From: Streptomyces caatingaensis
GTDB taxonomy: Bacteria; Actinomycetota; Actinomycetes; Streptomycetales; Streptomycetaceae
Reading direction: 5' to 3'
Length of the DNA stretch: 64,000 nt
Assembly: GCF_001187435.1 (NCBI RefSeq)
Contig: NZ_LFXA01000009.1
Coordinates: 186,001-250,000, forward strand
Shown: positions 17,621 to 27,009 of the stretch, one piece after another
Layout: each line of letters starts with the position of its first letter
How positions within the stretch are numbered: the stretch's first letter is position 1
Program-made: the position numbers and the translations under genes
The notes under the pieces: generated by a model
What the model was told of the DNA's origin: nothing
Databases searched by the model: none
The model's input: the letters and a program-made list of their open reading frames with translations, nothing else

Positions 17621-19239
17621 CTACGCCTTGCTCGCCGCCGCCAGGATCTCCGGCAGACGGGGCACCATGCGGTGGGCGGCCGCGTGGAGACCGATGCGGG
17701 CGGCGAGGGCGCCGTAGGCCGGGCCGAGCGGCAGGAGGATCCAGGAGAGGGAGGACGCGCCGGCGAGGTGGAGCCAGACCGTCAGACCGATCAGGGGCGC
17801 GCAGACCGCCGCACCCGCGAGCGCCCAGAGCAGGCCGAGCCACGCTATGCCCGTCTGGCTGGGGGCGACGTTCTTGAAGGCGTGGTCCTGCGGGACGGAG
17901 TAGGGCAGGAGGACGGAGGCCACGGCCCCCGTCCCGAGGAGACCGCCCAGCAGGGCCAGCATCAGCCCCAGCACCTCCGCGAACTCCCCCCAGGCGCCGG
18001 TGAGGAGGCCGAGGAGGGCGACCGCCAGCGTCAGATACGGGCCGGTGACCAGCGTCAACGCCAGGGCCCGGCCGCGCAGTTCGGCAAGGGCCTCGCGGCG
18101 GGAGCCGATCGTCTGGAGGACCATCCAGAACGCGGACCCGTCCTGCCCGAGCTGGTTGAACATCTGGCCGGTGACCATCGCGGCGGCGACGAACGCGAAG
18201 TACAGGCTGTGCCCGCCCTGGAGGACGTTGAACAGGGGCACCACCGCACCGATGGCCAGGGCGGATCCCCAGGACATCCTGGTCTTGGGGTCGCGCCGGG
18301 CGTACCGCAGCGACCGCTCCGCGGCCGTGCCCACCCGGCCCGCCGGCAGCAGCCGGGAGAGGCCGGTGCCCGACGGGCGCTCCCGGTCCCGCGTCGGCTC
18401 CGCCGCGGCCAGGGTGGAGGAGTCGGGCGAGACCATCACCTTCGTCAGCGTCCGCTGCCACCAGAACAGCAGGGCGGCCAGCACCCCGGCGGTCAGGGCG
18501 ATTTCGGCGGAGGCCAGGCCGTACTCGCCGTCGCCCGCGGCCCGGACGGCGTCCAGCGCGGAGCCCGGCGGGATCCAGCGGGCCACGTCCGCCACGGGTT
18601 CGAGCTTCGCCAGGCCCGACTGGGAGAGCTTCTGCACGGCGAAGTTGACGACCTGGAGGCCCACACCGATCACCACGCCGCTGAGCAGGGCGAGATCGCG
18701 GCCCTTGCGGCTGGACAGCAGCCGTATGTTGGCCGTCGCCACGGCCCGGGCCAGGGCCACGCACACCAGCAGCGCCAGCGGCACCGCGAGCACCGCGACG
18801 GCCGCCGCCCCGGCCCCGTACGCCGTGGCGATCACCGAGCCGAGGAGGATCAGCACGGTGAACGCCGGGCCCATCCCTATCAGGGAGCTGATCAGCAGGG
18901 CCACGGCCAGCGGCGCCGGCCGCAGGGGCAGCATCGCGAGCCGGGCCGGGTTGAGTGTCTCGTCCCCGCCGGGGTGGAACAGCGGGGCGACCGCCCAGCC
19001 GAGGGCCAGCAGCACGGCCAGCGGCACGGTGAACGCCGCGGCGTGCGCGGTGCCGCGCAGGGCGCACAGACCGAGCAACTGGAGCGCGCCGAAGAGGGCG
19101 ACGAGAACCAGGGAGACGATGTAGACGGCCTTGCGTTTGCTGGATTGGCGCAGCCCGTTGCGCAGCAGGGTGAGCTTGAGGCGGGCGAAGACCGGCGCCA
19201 GGGAGAGCGGGCCGGCGGACGGGACGGACGGCGCGGCGC

Positions 19240-19243
<4 letters not shown>
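17621..19243 (-). CDS. ABC transporter membrane protein
   Basis: 540 residues with about 12 hydrophobic segments in two groups separated by a hydrophilic loop near residues 255-300, which fits a fused ABC-2-type permease. The N-terminal SLAPVFARLKLTLLRNGLRQ is typical of streptomycete exporter permeases next to a single ATPase. ATG 19243 overlaps the stop of the ATPase gene by 4 bp (ATGA), so the two are coupled. Together they likely export a lipid, peptide or drug; no substrate clue. Confidence 0.85.
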
Positions 19244-20028
<785 letters not shown>

Positions 20029-20171
20029 CCCTCGTTCCTGCTGGTGCCTGAGGGCGGCAGGCCCCGCCCCCGGAACCAGCGTAGGTTCGGGCGGGGGCGG
20101 GCACAGGTGACAAACGTCAGGGATTCGCCGGGACCTCCCGGCCCGGGGCGGGGCGTCCCCGCCGCGCGCCC

Positions 20172-20849
20172 CTACCGTGCGCGGGCGTCCGCCGGCTGCC
20201 GCCCGCCGCACGCGTAGGCGAGGGCGCTGACCAGCTCCTCCGCGTCCGGCAGCCAGCGGTTGGCGGCGGTGGGCTGGCGCGCCCACTGGACGGCGCCGCG
20301 GTTGCCCACGCGGCTCGGCGGCGCCACCACGTAGTCGCCCTCGCCGCGGGCGACCAGGTCCAGCGAGGAGGGCCGCCAGCCCAGCTTGCGGGCCGCGTCG
20401 GCGACCTTGAGGGCGCCGCCCGGCAGCACGAAGAACAGCATCCGGCGGAACGGGGTGGAGGTGATCGGCCCCAGCTCGATGCCCATCCGCTCCATGCGGG
20501 CCAGCGCCAGGCAGCCGGCGGACTCCGAGACGTCCAGCGCGTCGAAGGTGCGGCCGGTCGGCAACAGGACCGAGGCGGTGGGGTGTTTCGCCCACATCCG
20601 GCGCGCGCCGGCCGCGCTTCCGGTGGCCTGCTCGGCCCAGTCCGGCCGGGCCGGATGGGCGCCCGGGGCGGGGCAGTCGGGCTCGCCGCACGAGCAGCGC
20701 TCCCGGCCGTCCACGGCCTCCAGCCAGGTGCCTGCGAAAACGTGCCAGTGCCGTTCCTCCGCATACCGAACGGCGGCGTCGAGCACGCGCTCACCGCGTT
20801 GTTGGGGAATGCGCGGGGTCCCTACTCCGATCGTCTCTTCCACGTTCAT
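20172..20849 (-). CDS. Bifunctional DNA primase/polymerase-like protein (degenerate)
   Basis: 225 residues matching the prim-pol N-terminal domain family as found in streptomycete chromosomes (AAVRYAEERHWHVFAGTWLE, CSCGEPDCPAPGAHPA with a Cys/His cluster, LLPTGRTFDALDVSESAG). In active archaeo-eukaryotic primases the strand after LPTG carries a D-x-D metal motif; here it reads DALDVS, so one Asp seems missing. It is far shorter than plasmid primase-helicases and has no helicase part. It lies divergent from a sporulation-type regulator, a pairing I recall from other streptomycetes. ATG 20849 has GGGAG upstream. Function unknown; catalysis is doubtful. Confidence 0.7.
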   Translation of the reverse strand: MNVEETIGVGTPRIPQQRGERVLDAAVRYAEERHWHVFAGTWLEAVDGRERCSCGEPDCPAPGAHPARPDWAEQATGSAAGARRMWAKHPTASVLLPTGRTFDALDVSESAGCLALARMERMGIELGPITSTPFRRMLFFVLPGGALKVADAARKLGWRPSSLDLVARGEGDYVVAPPSRVGNRGAVQWARQPTAANRWLPDAEELVSALAYACGGRQPADARAR

Positions 20850-21165
20850 CACAACTCCCGCTGTCACCAAGGGTTACGGGCCCGGCGGGGGCCCGCCGCC
20901 CCCGCCGGTGAACTGCACACGGGGCGCACGGATGCATGTGCGGGGGCGCAGGGGCGGCTTCGCCCCGGTGAAGGGGTAGCCACTGCCAGGCGGAAGCCGG
21001 GCACAGCCGACGCATTCACGACCGCTCTGGCATCAATACGGGAAAGTCCCGCATTCTCAGGACATCAGGGGGGAAAGATCACAGAGGAAGGCGTCACCGG
21101 CCGGCTTGGCTTCTCCGCACTTCGCGAGGCAATTCGCGAACGCATAGCAGTCTCAGGGGGTACAG
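20850..21165. other. Divergent regulatory region with repeated palindromes
   Basis: 316 bases. CGGGA-AAG-TCCCG (21039-21051) sits between two CGCATTC copies. TTCGCGAG (21121-21128) and the self-palindrome TTCGCGAA (21133-21140) are 12 bp apart, so on the same helix face, shortly before the regulator start. TTGGCT (21106-21111) is a possible -35. GGGGG five bases before ATG 21166 is the ribosome site. Confidence 0.5.
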
Positions 21166-22554
21166 ATGGCCGCACGGCCACTCGTCGCGCGGCAGCCGAA
21201 CGAACGGCTGCAGGCGCTCATTCAGGAAGCCGGCTGCTCCAATGCCGGACTGGCACGCCGCGTCAACATGTGCGGCGCCGAGCACGGTCTCGATCTCCGT
21301 TACGACAAGACGTCGGTGGCCCGCTGGCTGCGCGGCCAGCAGCCGCGCGGCCGCGCCCCGGCCGTCATCGCCGAGGCGCTCGGCCGCAAGCTCGGCCGGA
21401 CGGTCACCATCGACGAGATCGGCATGGCCAACGGAAAGAACCTCGCCTCGGGCGTGGGCCTGCAGTTCTCCCCGACCGTCATGGGGGCGATCGAGCAGGT
21501 CTGCGAGCTGTGGCGCAGCGACGTCGGCCGCCGGGACTTCCTCAGCGGCACGTCGGTCGCCTCGTCCGCGCTGGTCGAGCCCAGCCGCGACTGGCTGATC
21601 ACCGGGGCCGACCCGCAGGTCGCGCGGAGCGCGGGCGCCCGGGTGGGCGTCTCCGACGTCGAGGCCGTCCGCTCGACGACGGACGCGCTCGTCGAGCTCG
21701 ACCACCGGTACGGCAGCGGGCACGTGCGGCCCGTCGTCGTGCACTACCTCAACAGCGTCGTCTCCGGGCTGCTCGCCGGCTCGTACCGCGAGGCGGTCGG
21801 GCGGGAGCTGTTCGCGGCCGTCGCGCGGCTGACCGAACTGGCCGGCTACATGGCCGTCGACACCGGCCAGCCCGGTCTCGCCCAGCGGTACTACATCCAG
21901 GCCCTGCGGCTCGCCCAGGCCGCCGGCGACCGCGGGTACGGCGGGTACGTCCTGGCCGCCAGCATGAGCCACCTCGCCGCCTCCCTCGGCAACCCGCGCG
22001 AGATCGCCCAGCTCGCCAAGGCCGCCCAGGAGGGGGCGCGGGGGCAGGTCACCCCGCGGGTCGAGGCGATGTTCCACGCCGCCGAGGCGCGCGGGCACGC
22101 GCTGCTGGGCGACGCCCGGTCGTGCCAGACGGTGGCGGCCCGGGCCGTCGCCAAGCTCGAACAGGCCGACGGGGGAATGGATTCCGGTGACGACCCGCCG
22201 TGGATCCGGCACTTCGACCGGGCCTACCTGTCGGACGAACTGGCCCACTGCCACCGCGATCTGGGCCAGGCCGAACCGGCACGGCGGCACGCCGAGGACG
22301 CCCTCGCCCACCATCCGCAGGGCCGTGTCCGCCGCCGCGCGATCGGGCTGCTGGTGCTCGCCACCGCGCACCTCCAGCAGCGCGAGGTCGAGGAGGCCTG
22401 CGCGACCGGGACCCGGGCGCTGGAACTGCTGGGGACGCTGCGCTCCAACCGGGGCGCGGAGTACCTGGAGGACTTCCAGCAGCGGCTGCAGCCCTACCGC
22501 GACGAACCGGCGGTGCGGGACTTCGGGGTGAGGATGGAGATGCAGGCGGCGTAG
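21166..22554 (+). CDS. HTH/TPR regulator of the ORF1590 sporulation-associated family
   Basis: 462 residues. The N-terminal Xre-like HTH (about 10-65; NERLQALIQEAGCSNAGLARRV and DKTSVARWLRGQQPRG) is followed by a linker and helical TPR repeats over about 150-440 (for example PGLAQRYYIQALRLAQAAGD and ATGTRALELLGTLRSNRGAE). This architecture is that of the S. griseus ORF1590 product and related proteins tied to sporulation, and resembles NsdA-type regulators. It should be a cytoplasmic DNA-binding regulator with a protein or peptide partner. ATG 21166 follows GGGGGTACAG. Confidence 0.8.
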   Translation: MAARPLVARQPNERLQALIQEAGCSNAGLARRVNMCGAEHGLDLRYDKTSVARWLRGQQPRGRAPAVIAEALGRKLGRTVTIDEIGMANGKNLASGVGLQFSPTVMGAIEQVCELWRSDVGRRDFLSGTSVASSALVEPSRDWLITGADPQVARSAGARVGVSDVEAVRSTTDALVELDHRYGSGHVRPVVVHYLNSVVSGLLAGSYREAVGRELFAAVARLTELAGYMAVDTGQPGLAQRYYIQALRLAQAAGDRGYGGYVLAASMSHLAASLGNPREIAQLAKAAQEGARGQVTPRVEAMFHAAEARGHALLGDARSCQTVAARAVAKLEQADGGMDSGDDPPWIRHFDRAYLSDELAHCHRDLGQAEPARRHAEDALAHHPQGRVRRRAIGLLVLATAHLQQREVEEACATGTRALELLGTLRSNRGAEYLEDFQQRLQPYRDEPAVRDFGVRMEMQAA

Positions 22555-22638
22555 GGGAGTCCGCCGCGCGGCCCCTCCGCGGTGCCGGGTGTGGGACCGG
22601 TCGCATCGCGGCCCGTCCCGCCCCCGGCACCGGGCCAC

Positions 22639-22671
22639 CGGGTAGCGTGAGCCGCCGGTTCACGCTACCCG
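22639..22671. promoter_or_regulatory. 12-bp perfect inverted repeat (operator or terminator)
   Basis: CGGGTAGCGTGA (22639-22650) and TCACGCTACCCG (22660-22671), 9-nt spacer. It lies 85 bases after the regulator stop and 20 before the next start. It contains TAGCGT, a streptomycete-like -10, so it may be an operator over a promoter rather than only a terminator. Confidence 0.6.
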
Positions 22672-22690
22672 TACAGCCTGAGGAGTCCCG

Positions 22691-24472
22691 GTGACGCAGA
22701 GCGGACAGGGAAACGAGCCGCAGCTCCCTGCGGCCCCGCCCGCGCACGAGGGCGTCGTGCAGCCCTCCCGCCCCGCCCCGGCGGCCGGGCCCGCCGGCGA
22801 GCGGGTGCCGCCGCCGGGACAGCCCTGGGGCGGGCCGTGGGGCCCTCCGCCGGGGCCGGCCCGGCGCTCCCCGCTGCCGCCGGAGATGCCGCCGGGGGCG
22901 GCCGCGGGCGCGACTCCGCCGCCGTTCGGGCCGGGGGCGCCCGCGCCCGACTCCGAGGCGACGCAGTACCTGCCGCCCATGGGCGGCGCGCCGATGCCGG
23001 GCGCGCCGACGCCGCCCCCGCCGTACGCGCAGCCGCGCGGCGACGCCGGGGCGGACGCCGGCGCGGCCACGCAGTACCTCCCGCCGGTGCCGGCCGCCGC
23101 GCCGGACGCTTCCGCCGCGTCCGACGACGGCGGTGCCCCCCAGTACCTCGCGCCGTCCCCGCTCCCGCCGGCCCCGCCCGTCCCGCCCGCTCCGGCGGCT
23201 CCGCCCGGCGGCGCGCCCGACGGGGAGGCGACGCGGTACCTGCCGCCGGTCGGCGGCGGCGCGCGGGCCGGGGCCCACGCGGGCGGCGGCGACGCCGCCG
23301 CGGCGACCCAGTACCTGCCGCCGGTGCCGGGTGCGGGCGGCCCGCCGTCCGCCGGTGGCGGTGCACCGGCCGGTGCGCCCGACGACGCCGCGGCCACGCA
23401 GTACCTGCCGCCCGTCCGGGGCGAGGCCGCGCCCGCCGCGGGTGCGGGTGCCGACGCGGCGGCCACGCAGTACCTGCCCCCGGTCGGCGGCGGGGCGCGG
23501 GGGGCGGCCCCCGCGGGCGGTGCGGGTGACGAGGCGGCGACGCAGTACCTGCCGCCCGTGCCCGGGGCGGGCGGCCCGTCGGCCGGTGGCGGGCCCCACG
23601 GCGCGGCCGCCGCGCCGTACGCGCCGCCCGTCGCCGGGGCGGGGGCGGCCGCCGGGGAGCGGACGCCGCCGCGCGAGTTCGACACGCTGTTCCGGCAGAG
23701 CGCCGCCGCCGCGGGGACGGGCGCGCCCGGCGGGCCGCGCATACCCGCGGCGGGTGCGGCGTACGCGCCCGCCGCCCCGCCCGTTCCCGCCGCGCCGGGC
23801 GGGCGGGGGAGCGGGCGGGGCAGGAGCCTCGTCGTCATCGGGGCCGTCGTCGCCGGCTGTGCCGTCGCCGGGCTCGCGGCGGGAGCCCTGTTCTGGGGCA
23901 AGGACGACGGCGGGGACAAGGAACAGGAGCCCCGGAAGGCCGCCGCGGCCACGGCCGGGCCGAGCGCCCCGGCCACGCCGGGGCCCGCCGGGAGCAAGGA
24001 GCCGAAGCCCGCCGACCCGGCCGAGGGTCAGGCCAAGGCGCTGGACGCCCTCCTGAAGGACAGCGGCAGCAGCCGGGACTCCGTCATCCGGGCCGTGGAC
24101 GCGACCCGGAACTGCAAGGACCTCGGCAGGTCCGCCGCCGATCTGCGCGACGCGGCGAAGGACCGCAACGGGCTCGTCGACCGGCTGCGGAAGACGGCCG
24201 TGGACAAGCTCCCCGGCCACGACGGCCTGACCGCGCAGCTGACCAGGGCGTGGCAGGCGTCCGCCGCCGCCGACAGCCACTACGCGGCCTGGGCCGACAC
24301 CGTGGACGGCAAGCACGGCTGCCACAAGGGGCACGCCCGTCCCACCAAGGACGCCCTCGCCGGCGACCGCGCCAGCGGTGAGGCGACCGCGGCCAAGAAG
24401 CGGGCCGCCGAACTGTGGAACCCGATCGCGAAGAAGTACGGGCTGCCCCAGCGCCAGTGGACGCAGCTCTGA
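22691..24472 (+). CDS. Pro/Ala-rich membrane protein with TQYLPP repeats
   Basis: 593 residues. The first 375 are low-complexity Pro/Ala/Gly and carry the octapeptide (A/E)ATQYLPP about seven times, plus degenerate GAPQYLAP and AAAPYAPP copies, spaced 25-40 residues. One membrane span (about 380-402; LVVIGAVVAGCAVAGLAAGAL) is followed by an acidic linker and a 150-residue extracytoplasmic helical domain with two Cys. The Thr-Gln motif in a cytoplasmic disordered tail is a plausible Ser/Thr kinase and FHA target (inference). GTG 22691 has GAGGAG upstream. Confidence 0.75.
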   Translation: MTQSGQGNEPQLPAAPPAHEGVVQPSRPAPAAGPAGERVPPPGQPWGGPWGPPPGPARRSPLPPEMPPGAAAGATPPPFGPGAPAPDSEATQYLPPMGGAPMPGAPTPPPPYAQPRGDAGADAGAATQYLPPVPAAAPDASAASDDGGAPQYLAPSPLPPAPPVPPAPAAPPGGAPDGEATRYLPPVGGGARAGAHAGGGDAAAATQYLPPVPGAGGPPSAGGGAPAGAPDDAAATQYLPPVRGEAAPAAGAGADAAATQYLPPVGGGARGAAPAGGAGDEAATQYLPPVPGAGGPSAGGGPHGAAAAPYAPPVAGAGAAAGERTPPREFDTLFRQSAAAAGTGAPGGPRIPAAGAAYAPAAPPVPAAPGGRGSGRGRSLVVIGAVVAGCAVAGLAAGALFWGKDDGGDKEQEPRKAAAATAGPSAPATPGPAGSKEPKPADPAEGQAKALDALLKDSGSSRDSVIRAVDATRNCKDLGRSAADLRDAAKDRNGLVDRLRKTAVDKLPGHDGLTAQLTRAWQASAAADSHYAAWADTVDGKHGCHKGHARPTKDALAGDRASGEATAAKKRAAELWNPIAKKYGLPQRQWTQL

Positions 24473-24482
24473 GACGGGAACG

Positions 24483-24488
24483 TACGAT
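24483..24488 (+). promoter_or_regulatory. -10 box of a leaderless gene
   Basis: TACGAT ends 8 bases before GTG 24497 and no Shine-Dalgarno precedes that GTG. TGGACG (24458-24463) is a possible -35 at 19 bp. Confidence 0.5.
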
Positions 24489-24496
24489 CGACTGCT

Positions 24497-24988
24497 GTGC
24501 AAGGTTCGGAGAAGTCTTCCCGCCGCGGCCGCCGCTCGACCACCATGGACGGCATGCCGCTGAATGACATGCCGTGGTGGCGCTGGCGGGCCAACGTCCG
24601 CTCGGCGCTGCACATGCTCGCGGACGAGGCCTTCCAGCGCGAGTGCTGGCTGGCCGGGCGCGAGGAGTACGGAGACGTGACGGACGCCGTCTACCGTCTG
24701 GTCGAGGACACCTGGCTGGACAACTGGTCGGCCGAGAAGTACGTCGGGACGGTCTTCCGCGACTCGGGCGAGGCCGCCCTGGTGGACACGGCGGTGCTGC
24801 GGGTGCTGAGGATCATGCACCAGGTCGGTGCCGACGCCCCCGTCTCGGCGTACCTGGAGCACCACGGCTGGCCCGAGGTCGTCCGCGCGGCCCGCGAGGC
24901 CCACGTACGGCTGGCGGCGGGGGACGGGGACGACCCGGACGTGCCGCCGCGGTCGCTGCCGGTGCTGGCGATGCTGACCAAGATCTGA
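24497..24988 (+). CDS. Conserved hypothetical protein, likely leaderless
   Basis: 163 residues, soluble, helical, rich in Trp (PWWRWRANVRSALHMLADEAFQRECW; DTWLDNWSAEKYVGTVFRD). No catalytic motif recognised. The GTG at 24497 fits a leaderless transcript from TACGAT; ATG 24545 is an alternative start and would remove a basic tail of 16 residues. It lies between the TQYLPP protein and purU in the same direction, but with its own promoter. Confidence 0.7.
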   Translation: MQGSEKSSRRGRRSTTMDGMPLNDMPWWRWRANVRSALHMLADEAFQRECWLAGREEYGDVTDAVYRLVEDTWLDNWSAEKYVGTVFRDSGEAALVDTAVLRVLRIMHQVGADAPVSAYLEHHGWPEVVRAAREAHVRLAAGDGDDPDVPPRSLPVLAMLTKI

Positions 24989-25040
24989 CCGGCGCCTCGT
25001 GGTCCGGAGGGGGGCCGCGGATGTGCGACGCTATTGGGCT

Positions 25041-25916
25041 ATGAACGCCTCGCAGCCCCCCGCCCGGACCGACCAGTACGTCCTCACCCTCTCCTGCCCG
25101 GACAAGCAGGGCATCGTCCACGCGGTGTCCAGCTATCTCTTCATGACCGGCTGCAACATCGAGGACAGTCAGCAGTTCGGCGACGGCGACACCGGCCTGT
25201 TCTTCATGCGGGTGCACTTCAGCGCGGAGGCGCCCGTGTCGCTGGAGAAGCTGCGCGCCAGCTTCTCGGCCATCGGCGACTCGTTCCACATGGACTGGCA
25301 GATCCACCGGGCGGACGAGAAGATGCGGATCGTCCTGATGGTGTCCAAGTTCGGGCACTGCCTCAACGACCTGCTGTTCCGGTCGCGTATCGGGGCGCTG
25401 CCGGTCGAGATCGCGGCCGTGGTCTCCAACCACACGGACTTCGCCGAGCTGGTCGGCTCCTACGGGATCCCCTTCCATCACATTCCGGTGACGAAGGAGA
25501 CGAAGGCGGAGGCGGAGGCGAAGCTCCTGGAGCTCGTCCGCTCCGAGAACGTCGAGCTGGTGGTGCTCGCCCGGTACATGCAGGTGCTCTCCGACCACCT
25601 CTGCAAGGAGCTGTCGGGACGGATCATCAACATCCACCACTCCTTCCTGCCGAGCTTCAAGGGCGCGAAGCCGTACCACCAGGCGCACGCGCGCGGCGTG
25701 AAGCTGATCGGTGCCACCGCGCACTATGTGACGGCCGACCTCGACGAGGGCCCGATCATCGAGCAGGAGGTCGAGCGGGTGGGGCACGAGGTCACGCCGG
25801 AGCAGCTGGTGGCCGTGGGGCGCGACGTGGAGTGCCAGGCGCTGGCCCGGGCGGTGAAGTGGCACAGCGAGCACCGCGTGCTCCTGAACGGCAGCCGCAC
25901 GGTCGTCTTCGCCTGA
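25041..25916 (+). CDS. purU: Formyltetrahydrofolate deformylase PurU
   Basis: 291 residues. N-terminal ACT domain (about 8-88; YVLTLSCPDKQGIVHAVSSYL) and C-terminal formyltransferase-type domain. Catalytic N197 and H199 are in NIHHSFLPSFKGAKPYHQA and D235 in YVTADLDEGPII. It hydrolyses 10-formyl-THF to formate and THF, balancing one-carbon units and feeding PurT-type formate use; the ACT domain probably senses Met or Gly. ATG 25041 has no Shine-Dalgarno; a -10-like CGCTAT just upstream suggests a leaderless mRNA. Confidence 0.95.
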   Translation: MNASQPPARTDQYVLTLSCPDKQGIVHAVSSYLFMTGCNIEDSQQFGDGDTGLFFMRVHFSAEAPVSLEKLRASFSAIGDSFHMDWQIHRADEKMRIVLMVSKFGHCLNDLLFRSRIGALPVEIAAVVSNHTDFAELVGSYGIPFHHIPVTKETKAEAEAKLLELVRSENVELVVLARYMQVLSDHLCKELSGRIINIHHSFLPSFKGAKPYHQAHARGVKLIGATAHYVTADLDEGPIIEQEVERVGHEVTPEQLVAVGRDVECQALARAVKWHSEHRVLLNGSRTVVFA

Positions 25917-25950
25917 CGGCGGACCCGCCCCGCCTCTCCCGTCCCCGCGC

Positions 25951-27009
25951 TCACATCCGCGACAGCGACGCCGTCGCGAAGAGGACGTCGCGCACGGCCT
26001 CGCGGTCGCCGTCCTGGCCGGCGGCGGCTTCCTGGGGCGGCATGCGCCCGGCGGCGAGGCGGCAGAACTCGAGGCCGTCCAGGGCGACGTGGGCCACTTC
26101 GGTGCCCGGGGCGGCCTTGGCGGCGGGGGAGTCGAGGGAGATGTACCAGTGGCCGCCGCCGCTGCCCTCGATCTCCAGGTGGAGGGCGCGGCCGGGCGCG
26201 TCCGAGGCGGACAGGGCGTGCGCGGGCGGGGCGAGGCCCGCGCGGCGGCGGCCGGCGATCGCGCGGGGCAGCATCCGCGCCGCGAGGTCGATCATGCGGT
26301 GCAGGTGCGTGGGGGTCGGCGGCGTGTACGGATAGGCGACCGCGTCCGCCACGTCCTCCGCGTGCACCCAGCACTCGAAGGCGCGGTCCAGGAAGGCGTC
26401 CGGCAGGGGCAGGCTGAACCGGCCGTACTTCACGGTGCGTTCGGCCGTCGCCGCCTCGGCGAAGGAGGCGCCCCGTATCAGGGCGCGGCTCTGGTCGCGC
26501 CAGGCCGTGTGCGCCCCCGCCGGGTCGTCGTCGGACGGGACCGCGGGCGGCAGGCCCAGGTGGCCGGCGACCACCGCGTCCACCGCGGTCAGGTGGGTGA
26601 CGACCGCGGCGACGCTGACCTCGCGCTCGGCCGGGGCGCGGCCGTCGAACCAGAGGAGCCGGACCGGGGCGCGCCAGTCCGCGTCCCCGATGTCGCGCAG
26701 GAGGGTGTCGAGGCGGGCCGTCTCGGCCTCGTAGGGCGCGGCCCAGCCGGGCACCGGGATCTTGGCGGGGCGCCGGCCGAGGCAGTGGGCGAGGACCCGG
26801 GAGCGCAGCCCGGGGTCGAGGTCGAGGCTCTCCTCGTGGTGCAGGAGGGAGACGGCGTCCCGCAGGCGGAGGGCCTCCTCGGCGCAGGCGGCGCAGTCGG
26901 TCAGGTGCTCCTCGACGGCGGCGGTCTCCTCGGGCGAGCAGGCGGCCAGCGCCCAGGCGCCGAGCAGGGACTTGAGGACCCGGTGCGGGCGGGCCGCGTG
27001 CGTGGTCAT
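25951..27009 (-). CDS. Zinc anti-sigma factor fused to a maleylpyruvate isomerase-like domain
   Basis: 352 residues. Residues 1-75 form a ZAS anti-sigma domain with HLTDCAAC (H-x3-C-x2-C). From about 95 to the end is a mycothiol-dependent maleylpyruvate isomerase-like (DinB-fold) domain: VAAVVTHLTAVDAVVAGHLG, and AFECWVHAEDVADAVAYPY with metal-type His. There is no membrane span, so it is a cytoplasmic anti-sigma factor, possibly sensing thiol or redox state through mycothiol or its zinc (inference). The ATG overlaps the sigma gene stop by 4 bp, so they are co-translated. Confidence 0.85.
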   Translation of the reverse strand: MTTHAARPHRVLKSLLGAWALAACSPEETAAVEEHLTDCAACAEEALRLRDAVSLLHHEESLDLDPGLRSRVLAHCLGRRPAKIPVPGWAAPYEAETARLDTLLRDIGDADWRAPVRLLWFDGRAPAEREVSVAAVVTHLTAVDAVVAGHLGLPPAVPSDDDPAGAHTAWRDQSRALIRGASFAEAATAERTVKYGRFSLPLPDAFLDRAFECWVHAEDVADAVAYPYTPPTPTHLHRMIDLAARMLPRAIAGRRRAGLAPPAHALSASDAPGRALHLEIEGSGGGHWYISLDSPAAKAAPGTEVAHVALDGLEFCRLAAGRMPPQEAAAGQDGDREAVRDVLFATASLSRM

